Of a stretch of 64,000 bases of DNA, positions 1-9,715 are shown in pieces (positions within the stretch are counted from its first letter, which is position 1; every line of letters starts with the position of its first letter). Made by a program: the position numbers and the translations under genes. The stretch comes from Comamonadaceae bacterium UBA2121. Its GTDB lineage: Bacteria > Pseudomonadota > Gammaproteobacteria > Burkholderiales > Burkholderiaceae_C. The notes under the pieces were generated by a model that was not told the DNA's origin, searched no databases, and worked only from the letters and a program-made list of their open reading frames with translations. Location: assembly GCA_002331385.1 (NCBI GenBank), contig DCYB01000014.1, positions 308,508 through 372,507 on the forward strand, read 5' to 3'.

Positions 1-90
1 GGCTTACGCAAATACATCCCAAAGCCATTTCAACGCTGCCAAGATTGCATGCACGTTCGATCAAAGAGCGCTTAAAAAAAGGAGACTTGT

Positions 91-1131
91 ATGCACCGCG
101 AATCCCCGAATCGGGTTGAACCCCTGAACTTGCAGTCCTCTTTGCGACGCCGCCTGCTGCTAGGCAGTGCGGGCGCAGCGCTCGGTGGGGCGCTGGCCTT
201 GCGCACCTTCCCGGCGCAGGCGCAAGCCGCCGCCAGCTTTCCCGAACGGCCTCTGCGCATGGTGGTGGCCTTCCCCGCTGGGGGCGCCACGGACATTCTG
301 GCGCGGCTGCTGGGCCAGTCGTTGGGCACGCAGCTCAAGCAATCGGTGGTGGTGGAAAACAAGCCCGGCGCGGGCAGCATGATCGGGCTGGACGCCGGTG
401 CCAAATCGACTCCCGATGGCTACAGCCTGTTCCTGTGCGCACTGACGAATCAGGCCATTGCGGGCCATCTCTATCCGAATGCCACCTCGGACATCACGCG
501 CGATTTCGAGCCCGTGGCCTTGCTGGCCAACGGCGCGCACATCCTCAACGTGCATCCGTCCGTGCCGGCCAAGAACATGCGGGAATTCACCGCCTGGCTC
601 AAGGCCCACGACGGCAAGATCAACTATGCCTCGCAGGGCAATGGCACCTTGTCGCATCTGGAGGCCGAACTGCTGCTCCAGACCCTGGGCGTCAAAGCCG
701 TGCACGTGCCCTACAAGGGCAGTGCGCAAGCCCTGCCCGATCTGATCGCGGGTTCGGTGTCCTTCATGTTCGACAGCGTGGCGGCATCGCAGCCCTTCAA
801 CAAGACGGGGCAACTGCGTGCCATTGCCGTCACCAGCGGCAAGCGCGTTCCCATCTACCCGGACCTTCCCACCGTCGAAGAGGCAGGCGTCAAGGGCTAC
901 AACGCCGACAACTGGTTTGGCCTGTATGCGCCCAAAGGTACACCAGCCGCCATCGTGTCGCGTCTGGGCGCGGCATGCCAGAAATCACTCAGCGATCCCG
1001 CGCTCACAGAGGCCCTGCTGCAAAAGGGATTTGTCACCAGTTTTGAAGACGCACGGCGGCTGGCCGAAGTAACCTCCAGCGACCGGGACAAATGGGGCGC
1101 AGTCATCCGCGCGGCCAACATCAAGCTATAG
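91..1131 (+). CDS. Bug/TctC family tripartite tricarboxylate transporter substrate-binding protein
   Basis: Periplasmic solute-binding protein of the Bug (TctC) family, 346 aa. An AGGAG Shine-Dalgarno lies just before ATG 91. The N-terminus has an RRR-LLLG twin-arginine-like stretch, a hydrophobic segment and an AQA cleavage site near residue 46. The mature protein opens with the family motif PLRMVVAFPAGGATDILAR and carries VVENKPGAG further on. It is followed 54 bp later by a gamma-glutamyltransferase and then a GntR regulator on the same strand, so the three may form one unit that takes up and processes an organic acid or gamma-glutamyl compound. No TctA or TctB is adjacent; the ligand cannot be predicted. 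Confidence 0.93.
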   Translation: MHRESPNRVEPLNLQSSLRRRLLLGSAGAALGGALALRTFPAQAQAAASFPERPLRMVVAFPAGGATDILARLLGQSLGTQLKQSVVVENKPGAGSMIGLDAGAKSTPDGYSLFLCALTNQAIAGHLYPNATSDITRDFEPVALLANGAHILNVHPSVPAKNMREFTAWLKAHDGKINYASQGNGTLSHLEAELLLQTLGVKAVHVPYKGSAQALPDLIAGSVSFMFDSVAASQPFNKTGQLRAIAVTSGKRVPIYPDLPTVEEAGVKGYNADNWFGLYAPKGTPAAIVSRLGAACQKSLSDPALTEALLQKGFVTSFEDARRLAEVTSSDRDKWGAVIRAANIKL

Positions 1132-1185
1132 ATTTGCTGCACCCTTTGCAATCACGCCGAAATCCCATGAACAAGAAAGCCTGAC

Positions 1186-2790
1186 ATGTTGAACTGGAAT
1201 CTGCCCTTTGCCTCCGCTCGCCAGCCGGTGCTGGCACGCAATATCGTGTCCACCTCGCAACCCCTTGCCGCGCAGGCGGGCGCTCAGGCGTTCGCGCGCG
1301 GCGGCAACGCCATCGACGCAGCGCTCGCCGCCGCGATTGCGCTGACAGTGGTCGAACCCACCATGAATGGAATCGGCGGCGATGCGTTCGCGCTGGTGTG
1401 GGACGGCGAGGAACTGCACGGCCTGAACTCTTCTGGCCGGTCACCCGCAAGCTGGACAGCGGAACGCTTTGCAGGCCTGTCCGCCATGCCCCTGCGCGGC
1501 TGGGACAGCGTCACCGTGCCCGGCGGCGTGGCGGCCTGGCATGCACTGTCGGAGCGCTTCGGCAACCTGCCATTTGAGCAATTGTTCGTGGACGCCATCC
1601 GCTATGCGCGCGAAGGTTTCCCCGTCAGCCCCGTGATTGCACGCCAGTGGGAGCAGGCAGCAAACGAGTTGCATGTGCAGCCCGGCTTCCACGAATTCAT
1701 GCCCAAGGGCCGCGCTCCGCGCACGGGCGAGATCTGGCAGTTCGAGGCACAGGCCCGGACGCTGGAAGACATCGCCGCAACCAACGGCGAGAGCTTTTAC
1801 CGGGGCGATCTGGCGCGCAAGATCGCCGCGTTCGCCGCCGCGCATGGCGCCGCCTTGAGCGCCGACGATCTGGCCGCTCACCACGCCGAATGGGTGCGCC
1901 CGGTCTCCTCGATCTATGCCGGTCATGAGGTGCACGAGATTCCGCCCAATGGCATCGGCATGGCCGCACTGATGGCCGTGGGCATGATGGAGTATTTGCC
2001 CTATGGGCAAACCGCGATGGGCTCGGCCGAGCGCATGCATCTGGAGATCGAAGCCATGCGCCTCGCGTTTGCCGATGCCCACGAGCATCTGGGCGATGCG
2101 CAGCACATGCGCGTGCAGATCGACGCGCTGCTGGACCCCGATTATCTGCGCGCCAGAGCGCGCACGATCGACCCGGAAAAGGCGGGCACTTACGGGCCGG
2201 GGCAACCGCCGTCGGGCGGCACCGTCTATCTTGCGGCGGCCGATGCGCAGGGGCGCATGGTGTCGTTCATCCAGTCCAACTACAAGGGCTTCGGATCGGG
2301 CGTGGTCGTGCCCGGAACCGGCATCGCGCTGCACAACCGCGGCATCGGGTTTGTCACCACGCCCGGACACGTGAATCAGGTCGCGGGCGGCAAACGGCCA
2401 CTGCACAGCATCATTCCGGCGTTCCTCACGCGGGGCGGAAAACCCGTCATGGCGTTCGGTGTGATGGGCGGCAACATGCAGCCGCAAGGCCATCTGCAAA
2501 TGGTCATGCGCGTTGTGGCCGAAGGCTGGAATCCGCAAGCCGCCTCCGATGCGCCACGCTGGCGCATCGACGATGCAGGCCAGCTCATTCTTGAACCCAG
2601 CGTGCCCGCGCAGGTGGTTGAAGGTCTGCAGCGCATGGGCCACCAGCCCCGGATCATGCCGCCGGACAATCTCGAATTCGGTTCGGCCCAACTGGTGACG
2701 CGCCTTGATGCAGACATCAGTGGCACGACCGATGCGGTCTACGCCGCGGGCTCCGACCATCGCCGGGATGGGCAGGCCGTGGGCTATTGA
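1186..2790 (+). CDS. ggt: Gamma-glutamyltransferase family protein
   Basis: Ntn-hydrolase of the gamma-glutamyltranspeptidase family, 534 aa. The family precursor cuts itself before a threonine that becomes the nucleophile of the small subunit; here that is most likely T346 in SGGTVYLAAAD. Other family landmarks are the early GGNAIDAALAAA and NGIGGDAFA segments and GFGSGVVVPGTG after the nucleophile. There is no signal peptide, so the enzyme is probably cytoplasmic, unlike classical periplasmic GGT. A five-codon mini-ORF (1167-1184) ends just before its ATG. The stop overlaps or abuts the start region of the downstream GntR regulator, which suggests local control. The real substrate could be a gamma-glutamyl amide or a lactam rather than glutathione. 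Confidence 0.9.
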   Translation: MLNWNLPFASARQPVLARNIVSTSQPLAAQAGAQAFARGGNAIDAALAAAIALTVVEPTMNGIGGDAFALVWDGEELHGLNSSGRSPASWTAERFAGLSAMPLRGWDSVTVPGGVAAWHALSERFGNLPFEQLFVDAIRYAREGFPVSPVIARQWEQAANELHVQPGFHEFMPKGRAPRTGEIWQFEAQARTLEDIAATNGESFYRGDLARKIAAFAAAHGAALSADDLAAHHAEWVRPVSSIYAGHEVHEIPPNGIGMAALMAVGMMEYLPYGQTAMGSAERMHLEIEAMRLAFADAHEHLGDAQHMRVQIDALLDPDYLRARARTIDPEKAGTYGPGQPPSGGTVYLAAADAQGRMVSFIQSNYKGFGSGVVVPGTGIALHNRGIGFVTTPGHVNQVAGGKRPLHSIIPAFLTRGGKPVMAFGVMGGNMQPQGHLQMVMRVVAEGWNPQAASDAPRWRIDDAGQLILEPSVPAQVVEGLQRMGHQPRIMPPDNLEFGSAQLVTRLDADISGTTDAVYAAGSDHRRDGQAVGY

Positions 2791-2801
2791 GCCGCCACGC
2801 C

Positions 2802-3521
2802 ATGGAATCACGGAATGCCGCAGCCATGACCGACGCCCGCGGACGCATGTCCAACAACATCTGCCAGCGCATTGCCGATGACATCGTGCTCGGGCATTTT
2901 GCACCCGGCACGCGGCTGGAGGAGGCCATGCTGGCCGATCGTCTGGGCGTCTCACGCACGCCGGTGCGCGAGGCGCTGCGCCAGCTCAGCACGCTCGGTC
3001 TGGTCGAGTGCCGCCCCAATCGCAGCGCCACCGTGGCCCGCATCACCGAAGAACGCTTCGCCCATCTGTTTGAGGCCATCGGAGATCTGGAGGCCGCCTG
3101 CGCGCGCTACGCCGCCATGCGCATGAGTGAAGCGGAGCGGGCGCGACTGTGCGACGTGCATGCACAAGGCTTGGCCGCCATGCAAACGCGCGACGTGGCC
3201 CGCTACCAGGCCATCAACAGCGAACTGCACAACGTGATTCTGGAGGGGTCACACAACCCCGAGCTGATCGGGATGACGCAGAACCTGCAAAAGCGCGCCA
3301 CGGCGTATCGGCGCAACCAGTTCATGCAGATCGCGCGCGTTGCCGCGTCTCACGAAGAGCACTGCGGCATCGTCGAAGCCATTCTGGCCTATGACGCGGC
3401 CAGTGCGTATCGGCAAATGCGCGCACACGTGGACCGGGCGCAGGATGCCGTTTCGCTGCTGCGCAGCCGCGGCAGGGAGCCAGCGGCCCCGCAGGACGAG
3501 GCCAACGCAGCGAAGGCCTGA
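2802..3521 (+). CDS. GntR family transcriptional regulator (FCD domain)
   Basis: DNA-binding repressor or activator of the FadR/VanR branch of GntR, 239 aa from ATG 2802. A TTG at 2787 overlapping the ggt stop and an ATG at 2826 are alternative starts; none has a strong ribosome site. The winged helix-turn-helix holds the family motif GTRLEEAMLADRLGVSRTPVREALRQL. It is followed by an all-helical FCD ligand-binding domain with the metal-ligand-type residues expected in SELHNVILEGSHN and the conserved HEEHCGIVEAI segment. Position directly after the Bug protein and ggt suggests it senses the transported or processed metabolite and controls that small cluster. The gene faces the alpha-2-macroglobulin gene convergently, 52 bp apart. 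Confidence 0.9.
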   Translation: MESRNAAAMTDARGRMSNNICQRIADDIVLGHFAPGTRLEEAMLADRLGVSRTPVREALRQLSTLGLVECRPNRSATVARITEERFAHLFEAIGDLEAACARYAAMRMSEAERARLCDVHAQGLAAMQTRDVARYQAINSELHNVILEGSHNPELIGMTQNLQKRATAYRRNQFMQIARVAASHEEHCGIVEAILAYDAASAYRQMRAHVDRAQDAVSLLRSRGREPAAPQDEANAAKA

Positions 3522-3573
3522 ACAGGCCTGACCCGGCCCGAACCGTTCAGTCCTTCGCGGCTGCGTCAGTTCC

Positions 3574-6500
3574 TTACTTGCCCACCACCTTCACCTTCGT
3601 GTTCGGATACTCACCGAACATTTCGGGCGCGTACAGCGCTTCCACGCGGCTGGCGGGCAGCTGGAACTCGCCCACGTTGTTCAGGCGGACTGTGTACTCC
3701 ATGCTGATAGTGCCCTTGGGGATGTACTGGTAGTAGCTGCGGAAGGCCTCGAAGGTGCGTTCCTCGTATGCGGCCCAGGCCCAGCCTTCGCGCTTTTCGC
3801 CTTGCGTCGCGATCTCGGAGTCGCGCCCCAGACCGCTGCCGAGGATGGTCGCGCCCGACGGAATCGGATCGGTGATGGCCACCCACGTCATGTCGCTGCT
3901 GGCGTTCATCTCCAGCTTCACGCGCAGCACGTCGCCGCGCGTGAAGGTGTTGGCGGGCAGTGACTTGTCGGCCTGCTCCATGGGCGTGACGGTCTTCTTG
4001 ATCGCGTAGCCCGCCGCGAACGGCTCCTTCAGGCGAATGGCCGCCACCGATTGCACGGTCAGCCATGGCTTGCCGCTGCCCACCTGCGAGACGTTCAGAT
4101 TCTCGGGCGCACTCGCCCAGGGCAGGAACATGGTGTTGTTCTTCAGGTTGCCCGGAGAAGCCGGTGCGCCAAACCAGGTGGTCTGGTGCGGGGCGCCTGC
4201 GGCGTCGCTGGTTTTCACGCGCTCCACCTTCGCCCAATCCACCAGCGCCGATTGGCTGCCCAGCGTGGCCTTGGTGAAGCCCGCCACCGGTGTGGATTCG
4301 TACACGGCACTGAACTTCTCCAACGCCAGACCGCCCCAGAAGTTGGCCGACGTCGTGTGCCAGGCACCATTCTGCTGGCGTCCGATGAAACCGTTGGCGA
4401 TGCGTCCCACGTCATCCTTCCAGGCCGGATCTTCCATCACCGCCAGCAGCAGACGGGCAGAGTTCACGTCGCCGTTTTGCATCAGCCACCACCAGTAGTC
4501 GTCGCGCTCGGTGCTGAAGAGGACTTTCGTGCCCTGGAACGACAAACGCGCACGCAGGACCTGCGACGCCTCGGCCAGTTTCTGATCGCGCTCGGGAATG
4601 TCCTTCATGCGCTTGAGCACCATGAACCAATCGATCACCGCGTGCGTCGGCCACTGGTTGGGCGTGATCGACAGACTGGTGAGCATGCCCGGCGTGGCCC
4701 GGCCGTAGCGCGAGAGCGCCTCGATGGCGGCCAACTTGCGCACATCCAGATCCTTGCGCGGACTCCAGAAGCTGCGCTCGATGCGGCCTTCGACAAAACC
4801 GATCAGGCCGTTGATCATCACGTCGCGCGATTCAGCAGGAATGGTGAATTCCGGGTGAAGCCCCGACACCTCGTTCGCCGCAGCCAGCAGATAGGCCGTG
4901 AGCGTGTCGCTGCCGTTGTTGCTGTCGCCCGCGCGCGGCGGGAAGTACAGCGCCAGGCCATCTCCATCGAGATAGGTGGGCAGTTGCGTCATCAGCGTCT
5001 GCCACAGCGCCGCGTCGCGCAGGCCTACCGACTTGCTGGTCTTCTGCTCCAGACAGACGTAGGGGTAGTTCGCCCACCAGTCGCGCACTCCCGGCAGCCC
5101 TTCGGCCAATTTGGGTTGCAGCGACAGCTTGATGCCGCCGCGCCCGGCAATGGCGTCGGCCGGCGGCGCGACGCTCATCGACACCGGGCCATCCACCTGC
5201 ACCAGCGTGCCTTGTTGCACGGTGAGCGGAATCGCTGGAATGAGGCGCTGCGTGATCTTGAGTGCATCGCGCGCGCCGCCCGTCAGGTCACGCGCTTCGA
5301 TCTCCCACGGCAGTGCTTCGGAGCGCGTCTGCGCCAGTTGCACCGGCGCCGTCACGTTCCACGCCACTTCGCGCGCTTCGCCCGCAGGGATTTCCACGGT
5401 CTGCTTGTCCAGCGACAGCAGGGCTGCACGCGGTGTGACCTCCACCTTCATCGCGTTCTTGGTGGTGTTGCGCAACGTGATCTGCGCACGGAACTGGTCG
5501 TCCTCGCGCACCAACGGCGGCAAGCCGCTGATGATCTGCAGATCCTGCGTCGCCCGAACGCTGGTGCTGCCCGTGCCGAACAGGCCCACACCGCTGTCGG
5601 CCACCGCCACGATCTTGAAGATCGTCAGCGCGTCGTTGAGCGGCACTTCCACCTTGGCCTGACCCTTGTCGTCGAGGCGGATCGACGGCTTCCACAGCAG
5701 CAGCGTGTCCAGCAGTTCACGCGCCTGCAAGTTGCCGCCGCCGCCGCCTGCGGGCACGGCCTTCTTGCCGTAGTGGCGGCGGCCGATGATTTCCATCTGT
5801 GCGGTCGAGGTCTCCACGCCCCACGCACGGCGTTGCAGCATGGCTTCCAGCAGGTTCCAACTGGTGTTGGGCTTGAGCTCCAGCAGCGCCTGATCCACAG
5901 CCGCCAGCGCCACCTCCGCACCCGCCGCAGGCTTGCCGTCCGGCAGCGTCGCGGTGATCGTCACTTGCGCCTTGCCACGCACCGGGTAGCTTTCCTTGTC
6001 GGCGGCCACCTTCACGCCAATTTCATGGCCCTTGATGCCCACACGCAATTCGGCCATGCCAAAACGATAGGCGGGCTTGGACAAATCCACCATCGCCGTC
6101 GGCGCGACGTATTCCTTGCCCTCGTACCAGAACGCATTCCACCATTCGCGAGGCGATTTGAAGCCCCAGGTGAAGAAGCTGTACCACGGCACTTCGCGCA
6201 GGCGCCCGCGCAGCACCAGCACACTCACGTAGACGTTCGGCCCCCAGCTCTCTTCGATCTTGAGGTGCACGGTCGGGTCCTGCCCATTCAACTGCACGAC
6301 CTGCGAGCTGAGAATGCCCTCGCGCTCCACCGTCACCAGCGCAGTCGCGTGACGGAACGGCATGCGCACCTGCAGCTGCGCCGTCTCGCCGGGCTGGTAG
6401 CTCTTCTTTTCGGGCAGCACGTCGATGCGGTCATGGTCTTCGCCACCAAACCACAATTCGCCCTGGCGCGTCACCCACACGGTGGCTGCAGCCAGCGACT

Positions 6501-9500
6501 CGTTGCCGTCCTTGTCGCGCGCCTTGGCGATCAGTTCGACCTCGCCCGGCTCGGCAATCTTTGCCTCGCACAGCAGCAGGCCGCGGTTGTCGGTCTTGCC
6601 CGTGCAGATGGTGCCCAGATCCTTGGTTTCGGTCTTGTTGTCGTAGCTGTAGAAACCGCCCACCATGCGTTTGCGGCTGGTGGTGGTGATGCGCGCCATG
6701 GCCTGCACCTCGACCGGCACACCCTGCTGCACCTTGCCGTTGAGCGACAGCGCCAGCGCCTGAAAGCGCATCTTGCTCGACGCCGATACCCAGCCCTCGG
6801 TCTTGATACCCGCGATCACGGCGGCTGGCCACAGCGGCTGCGTGCTGCGCAGTGTCTGGATTTCGCCGTTCGGATCGGCGTAGGTTGCCTCCAGCACCAT
6901 CTCTTGCGGCCGGCGAGCCTGCGGCACCTTGTCGACGTTGACATGGCCGGCGCCGTTCGCATCCAGCATGACGGGCAGCTTGTCGGCAATCACGCGGTTG
7001 TCGTCCGACGCGGCGGCCTCTTCCTGATCGTTGCCACCGTTGGTGCGCGCATCGCGCTTGGCGGGCGGCTGAAAACTGAAGGCTTCGAAGTCTTCAAAAT
7101 AGACCGACTTGCTGCGTACCATGGCCGACACGCGCACCGGCAGGCGCGCGGCGGGTCCGCCGGAGACGTAGTTGATCTGCACATCGGTCGGCACCGAGCG
7201 CACACGCACCAGTGGATTCTTGTCGGTCGGCGTGACGCGACCTTCGAACACTGGCAGGCGGAATTCTTCCACCCGGAACGTGCCCGAGCCAAAGCTCTGC
7301 TCGTTGCTGCCCTCCATGCTCAGTTCCACGCCATATTCGCCCAGCTTGGCGGCAGGCGGGATATGGAATTCGCTCGTCGCACTCAGGCCACCCGTGCCGG
7401 TCTTGTTCCAGTGCAGCGCCTGCGTGAACTGCTGGCCGCTGCCGAAATGCGTGATGGTGAGCTTGTCGGGCGTGTAACCCGGCAAGCCAAAGCCCTGCAT
7501 GTTCTGCGTGCGCAGATAGTGCTTCATCGACACCGTCTCGCCCGCACGCAGCAGCGTGCGATCGAACACCGTGTGCGCCACCTGATCGGGCTCCGCTCGG
7601 CTGCTGGTGGGCACGTTGAAGCGCCACGGCTCGATGCCGCGCTGCCAGTCGCTCCAGGTGAAGGCGATCTCTTCGACACCGTCCTTGCCCTTCGCGCGCG
7701 CACTGACGAAATACGCCTGCATGTAATCGTCGCCACCGCAGGTTTCCGGTTCGCGTGAAAGGCTGTCGAACTGGGCAATGCCTTGCTCATTGGTGGTCGC
7801 CTGTACCAGCTCCTTGCCACTGCACGACGACACGCGCACCACGGCGCCGGGGACGACCTGGCCCTTGTCCAGCGTGGTCACCCACGCCTCGGAATTTTCG
7901 CGGCCCAGCTTGAAGTGCACGGCCAGATTGGTCACCAGCGCGGAGGTGCGCACGTACATGGTGCGGTTGGCGCCATAGCTCTCCGACAGCAGCGACTGGC
8001 CAAGCAACGGCGACGCGATCTCGACCACATGAAAGCCCGGCGTGAGCGGAATGCCCACCACTTCAAACGGACGCGGATCGCCCGCCGATTTGGGCACGTT
8101 CAGCGTCTTCACGCCATTGCGCCCTTGCAGCAGCGACACCATGCGCGTCTGCACGTAATTCTGCTGGTTCTTGTCCACCACCGGCGGGAGCGGGATGGCG
8201 GAGTCCTGGCTCGCCACGGTGCGGGAGACCTGTCCACTGTCATAGCGATTCACCTTGCGCCACCAGTGAATGATTTCTGCATCGGTGCCGGGCTTGAAAG
8301 TGCTGACTCTGGATGGCTGCGCGGGCGCCAGCGCGGACGCCTCGATGCCACTGGCCTGCAGCGCCTGCTCCACGTTGCGCAACGTGACCGGCAGGAGCGC
8401 CGGGCCATCCGGCCCTTCGGCAAAGCGCTCGACGATGCCAAACGGCGATGCGGCGAACTTTGCCAGCGGCGGCATGGCACCCGTCGCCACGGCCAGCGGA
8501 AAGCTGGAGGCGTTGTTCAGCGCCCGGCCCGATGCGTCCTGGAATCCCTTTGGCAGTTCCACCTTGAAAGAGGTCGACGGCGTGAGCGGCGGCACGAACT
8601 CCACGCTGTTCACGATGGAGTCGCCGTCCGCCTGATCGTCAGAGAATTTTGGCTGGATCGGCCCGGCTGCGGATTGAAGCCGGATGTCCTGCGCGAGCTT
8701 GCGCGCCACGGGCGCACTGAAATTCAGGCGCATCGGGCGGATCGGCAGACAACCGGCCTGCGCGTTTTCGCGCTCGCAAGTGAACTCTGCGGTAAACGGC
8801 TCGCGCACCTTGTACGCAAAACGCTTTTCCTGCGCGTTGGCAACCCCGCTCGGCGTGGCCACGCCCTTGCCGAACACCAGTTGCATCTCCGAGCCCGAGG
8901 ACAGACGACGATTGCACGCCAGCGTGGCATAGGCCAACGGTTCGCGCCCGGCCTCGCGCTCCATGCTCTGCGCCTTCAGCAGTTCCTCGCGCTGTTTGCC
9001 TTCGATGAGCCGCACGGGAATGCGCTCGCCCACACCCGCGGACGCCACGCACCAGACGTTGTCACGGATGCTGTCCAGCGTGGCCGCGCCGTTCAGCGCG
9101 AGGACAAAGAACTGCTCTTCATCGATTTCCGAATAGGTACCGGGGCGGATGTAGCGCACAAACGGCCCCCCGGTGCTGAACTGGTAGCTCTTGCTGCCAT
9201 TCAGCGCCGCGCCGTCCGGCGATTTGAATCCCGCCTTGGGCGTGGCCGTGCAGCGCACGCCCGGCGGCAAGTCCTTGGCAAAATCAAATACCCATTCGCG
9301 GTCACCGGCCCAGCGCCCCGTGCCTTTGGAGGCATCGCTGTTGTCGCAGGAGACACTGAGCGGTGCGGGGGCCTTCGGATCGCCAAAACGCACGGCGGCG
9401 GTATCGAACTTCACTACCATCTGCCGCACGCGAGCGACTTCGCCCTGCGGCGACACGCTGGTGATGCTCAGCGCCTGTGCAGCGCTCGCATACGCCAACA

Positions 9501-9558
9501 AAGAGGCCACCGCCCAGGTCGCGGCGGAGGATCGGAGTCTGAAAGAAGTGAAATGCAT
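3574..9558 (-). CDS. Alpha-2-macroglobulin family protein with thioester motif
   Basis: Very large exported protease-trap protein, 1994 aa from the ATG at 9558. A further ATG 12 codons upstream would spoil the signal peptide. The N-terminus MHFTSFRLRSSAATWAVASL ends in a cleavable signal near ASAAQA, with no lipobox cysteine, so it looks soluble in the periplasm rather than a lipoprotein. Family features include repeated MG-type beta domains, the bait region before the thioester domain, and the thioester motif CLEQ at C1502-Q1505, which can covalently trap attacking proteases. The C-terminal receptor-like domain contains MTWVAITDPIPSGATILGS. The usual neighbour pbpC (penicillin-binding protein 1C) is absent; the gene lies 157 bp downstream of a Bug gene on the same strand. 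Confidence 0.93.
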   Translation of the reverse strand: MHFTSFRLRSSAATWAVASLLAYASAAQALSITSVSPQGEVARVRQMVVKFDTAAVRFGDPKAPAPLSVSCDNSDASKGTGRWAGDREWVFDFAKDLPPGVRCTATPKAGFKSPDGAALNGSKSYQFSTGGPFVRYIRPGTYSEIDEEQFFVLALNGAATLDSIRDNVWCVASAGVGERIPVRLIEGKQREELLKAQSMEREAGREPLAYATLACNRRLSSGSEMQLVFGKGVATPSGVANAQEKRFAYKVREPFTAEFTCERENAQAGCLPIRPMRLNFSAPVARKLAQDIRLQSAAGPIQPKFSDDQADGDSIVNSVEFVPPLTPSTSFKVELPKGFQDASGRALNNASSFPLAVATGAMPPLAKFAASPFGIVERFAEGPDGPALLPVTLRNVEQALQASGIEASALAPAQPSRVSTFKPGTDAEIIHWWRKVNRYDSGQVSRTVASQDSAIPLPPVVDKNQQNYVQTRMVSLLQGRNGVKTLNVPKSAGDPRPFEVVGIPLTPGFHVVEIASPLLGQSLLSESYGANRTMYVRTSALVTNLAVHFKLGRENSEAWVTTLDKGQVVPGAVVRVSSCSGKELVQATTNEQGIAQFDSLSREPETCGGDDYMQAYFVSARAKGKDGVEEIAFTWSDWQRGIEPWRFNVPTSSRAEPDQVAHTVFDRTLLRAGETVSMKHYLRTQNMQGFGLPGYTPDKLTITHFGSGQQFTQALHWNKTGTGGLSATSEFHIPPAAKLGEYGVELSMEGSNEQSFGSGTFRVEEFRLPVFEGRVTPTDKNPLVRVRSVPTDVQINYVSGGPAARLPVRVSAMVRSKSVYFEDFEAFSFQPPAKRDARTNGGNDQEEAAASDDNRVIADKLPVMLDANGAGHVNVDKVPQARRPQEMVLEATYADPNGEIQTLRSTQPLWPAAVIAGIKTEGWVSASSKMRFQALALSLNGKVQQGVPVEVQAMARITTTSRKRMVGGFYSYDNKTETKDLGTICTGKTDNRGLLLCEAKIAEPGEVELIAKARDKDGNESLAAATVWVTRQGELWFGGEDHDRIDVLPEKKSYQPGETAQLQVRMPFRHATALVTVEREGILSSQVVQLNGQDPTVHLKIEESWGPNVYVSVLVLRGRLREVPWYSFFTWGFKSPREWWNAFWYEGKEYVAPTAMVDLSKPAYRFGMAELRVGIKGHEIGVKVAADKESYPVRGKAQVTITATLPDGKPAAGAEVALAAVDQALLELKPNTSWNLLEAMLQRRAWGVETSTAQMEIIGRRHYGKKAVPAGGGGGNLQARELLDTLLLWKPSIRLDDKGQAKVEVPLNDALTIFKIVAVADSGVGLFGTGSTSVRATQDLQIISGLPPLVREDDQFRAQITLRNTTKNAMKVEVTPRAALLSLDKQTVEIPAGEAREVAWNVTAPVQLAQTRSEALPWEIEARDLTGGARDALKITQRLIPAIPLTVQQGTLVQVDGPVSMSVAPPADAIAGRGGIKLSLQPKLAEGLPGVRDWWANYPYVCLEQKTSKSVGLRDAALWQTLMTQLPTYLDGDGLALYFPPRAGDSNNGSDTLTAYLLAAANEVSGLHPEFTIPAESRDVMINGLIGFVEGRIERSFWSPRKDLDVRKLAAIEALSRYGRATPGMLTSLSITPNQWPTHAVIDWFMVLKRMKDIPERDQKLAEASQVLRARLSFQGTKVLFSTERDDYWWWLMQNGDVNSARLLLAVMEDPAWKDDVGRIANGFIGRQQNGAWHTTSANFWGGLALEKFSAVYESTPVAGFTKATLGSQSALVDWAKVERVKTSDAAGAPHQTTWFGAPASPGNLKNNTMFLPWASAPENLNVSQVGSGKPWLTVQSVAAIRLKEPFAAGYAIKKTVTPMEQADKSLPANTFTRGDVLRVKLEMNASSDMTWVAITDPIPSGATILGSGLGRDSEIATQGEKREGWAWAAYEERTFEAFRSYYQYIPKGTISMEYTVRLNNVGEFQLPASRVEALYAPEMFGEYPNTKVKVVGK

Positions 9559-9715
9559 GGATGACTTCTGAATCTGCCCAAAGGGCGCGCGCACGGCACA
9601 TGCCGGGGGTGATGCCCGTGCGCTGGATGATCAGAGGGTATCCGAATTGCCTGTCAAGTTCACGAACGATAGCGCTGAAAGTTGCAAATCCGCCCAGTGC
9701 CACGCGATTCGTCAC

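Noticed and set aside
1167..1184. Five-codon mini-ORF before ggt
   Set aside because: Too short to support as a gene; could be a translational coupling device but nothing else points to it.
4051..7758. Open frame of 1235 codons on the plus strand
   Set aside because: It is the antisense of the alpha-2-macroglobulin gene, rich in Arg, His and Gln as expected for a GC-rich shadow frame, with no motif. The minus-strand frame has a signal peptide and thioester motif.
7783..9564. Open frame of 593 codons on the plus strand
   Set aside because: Also antisense to the alpha-2-macroglobulin gene; low-complexity Arg/His composition and no ribosome site.
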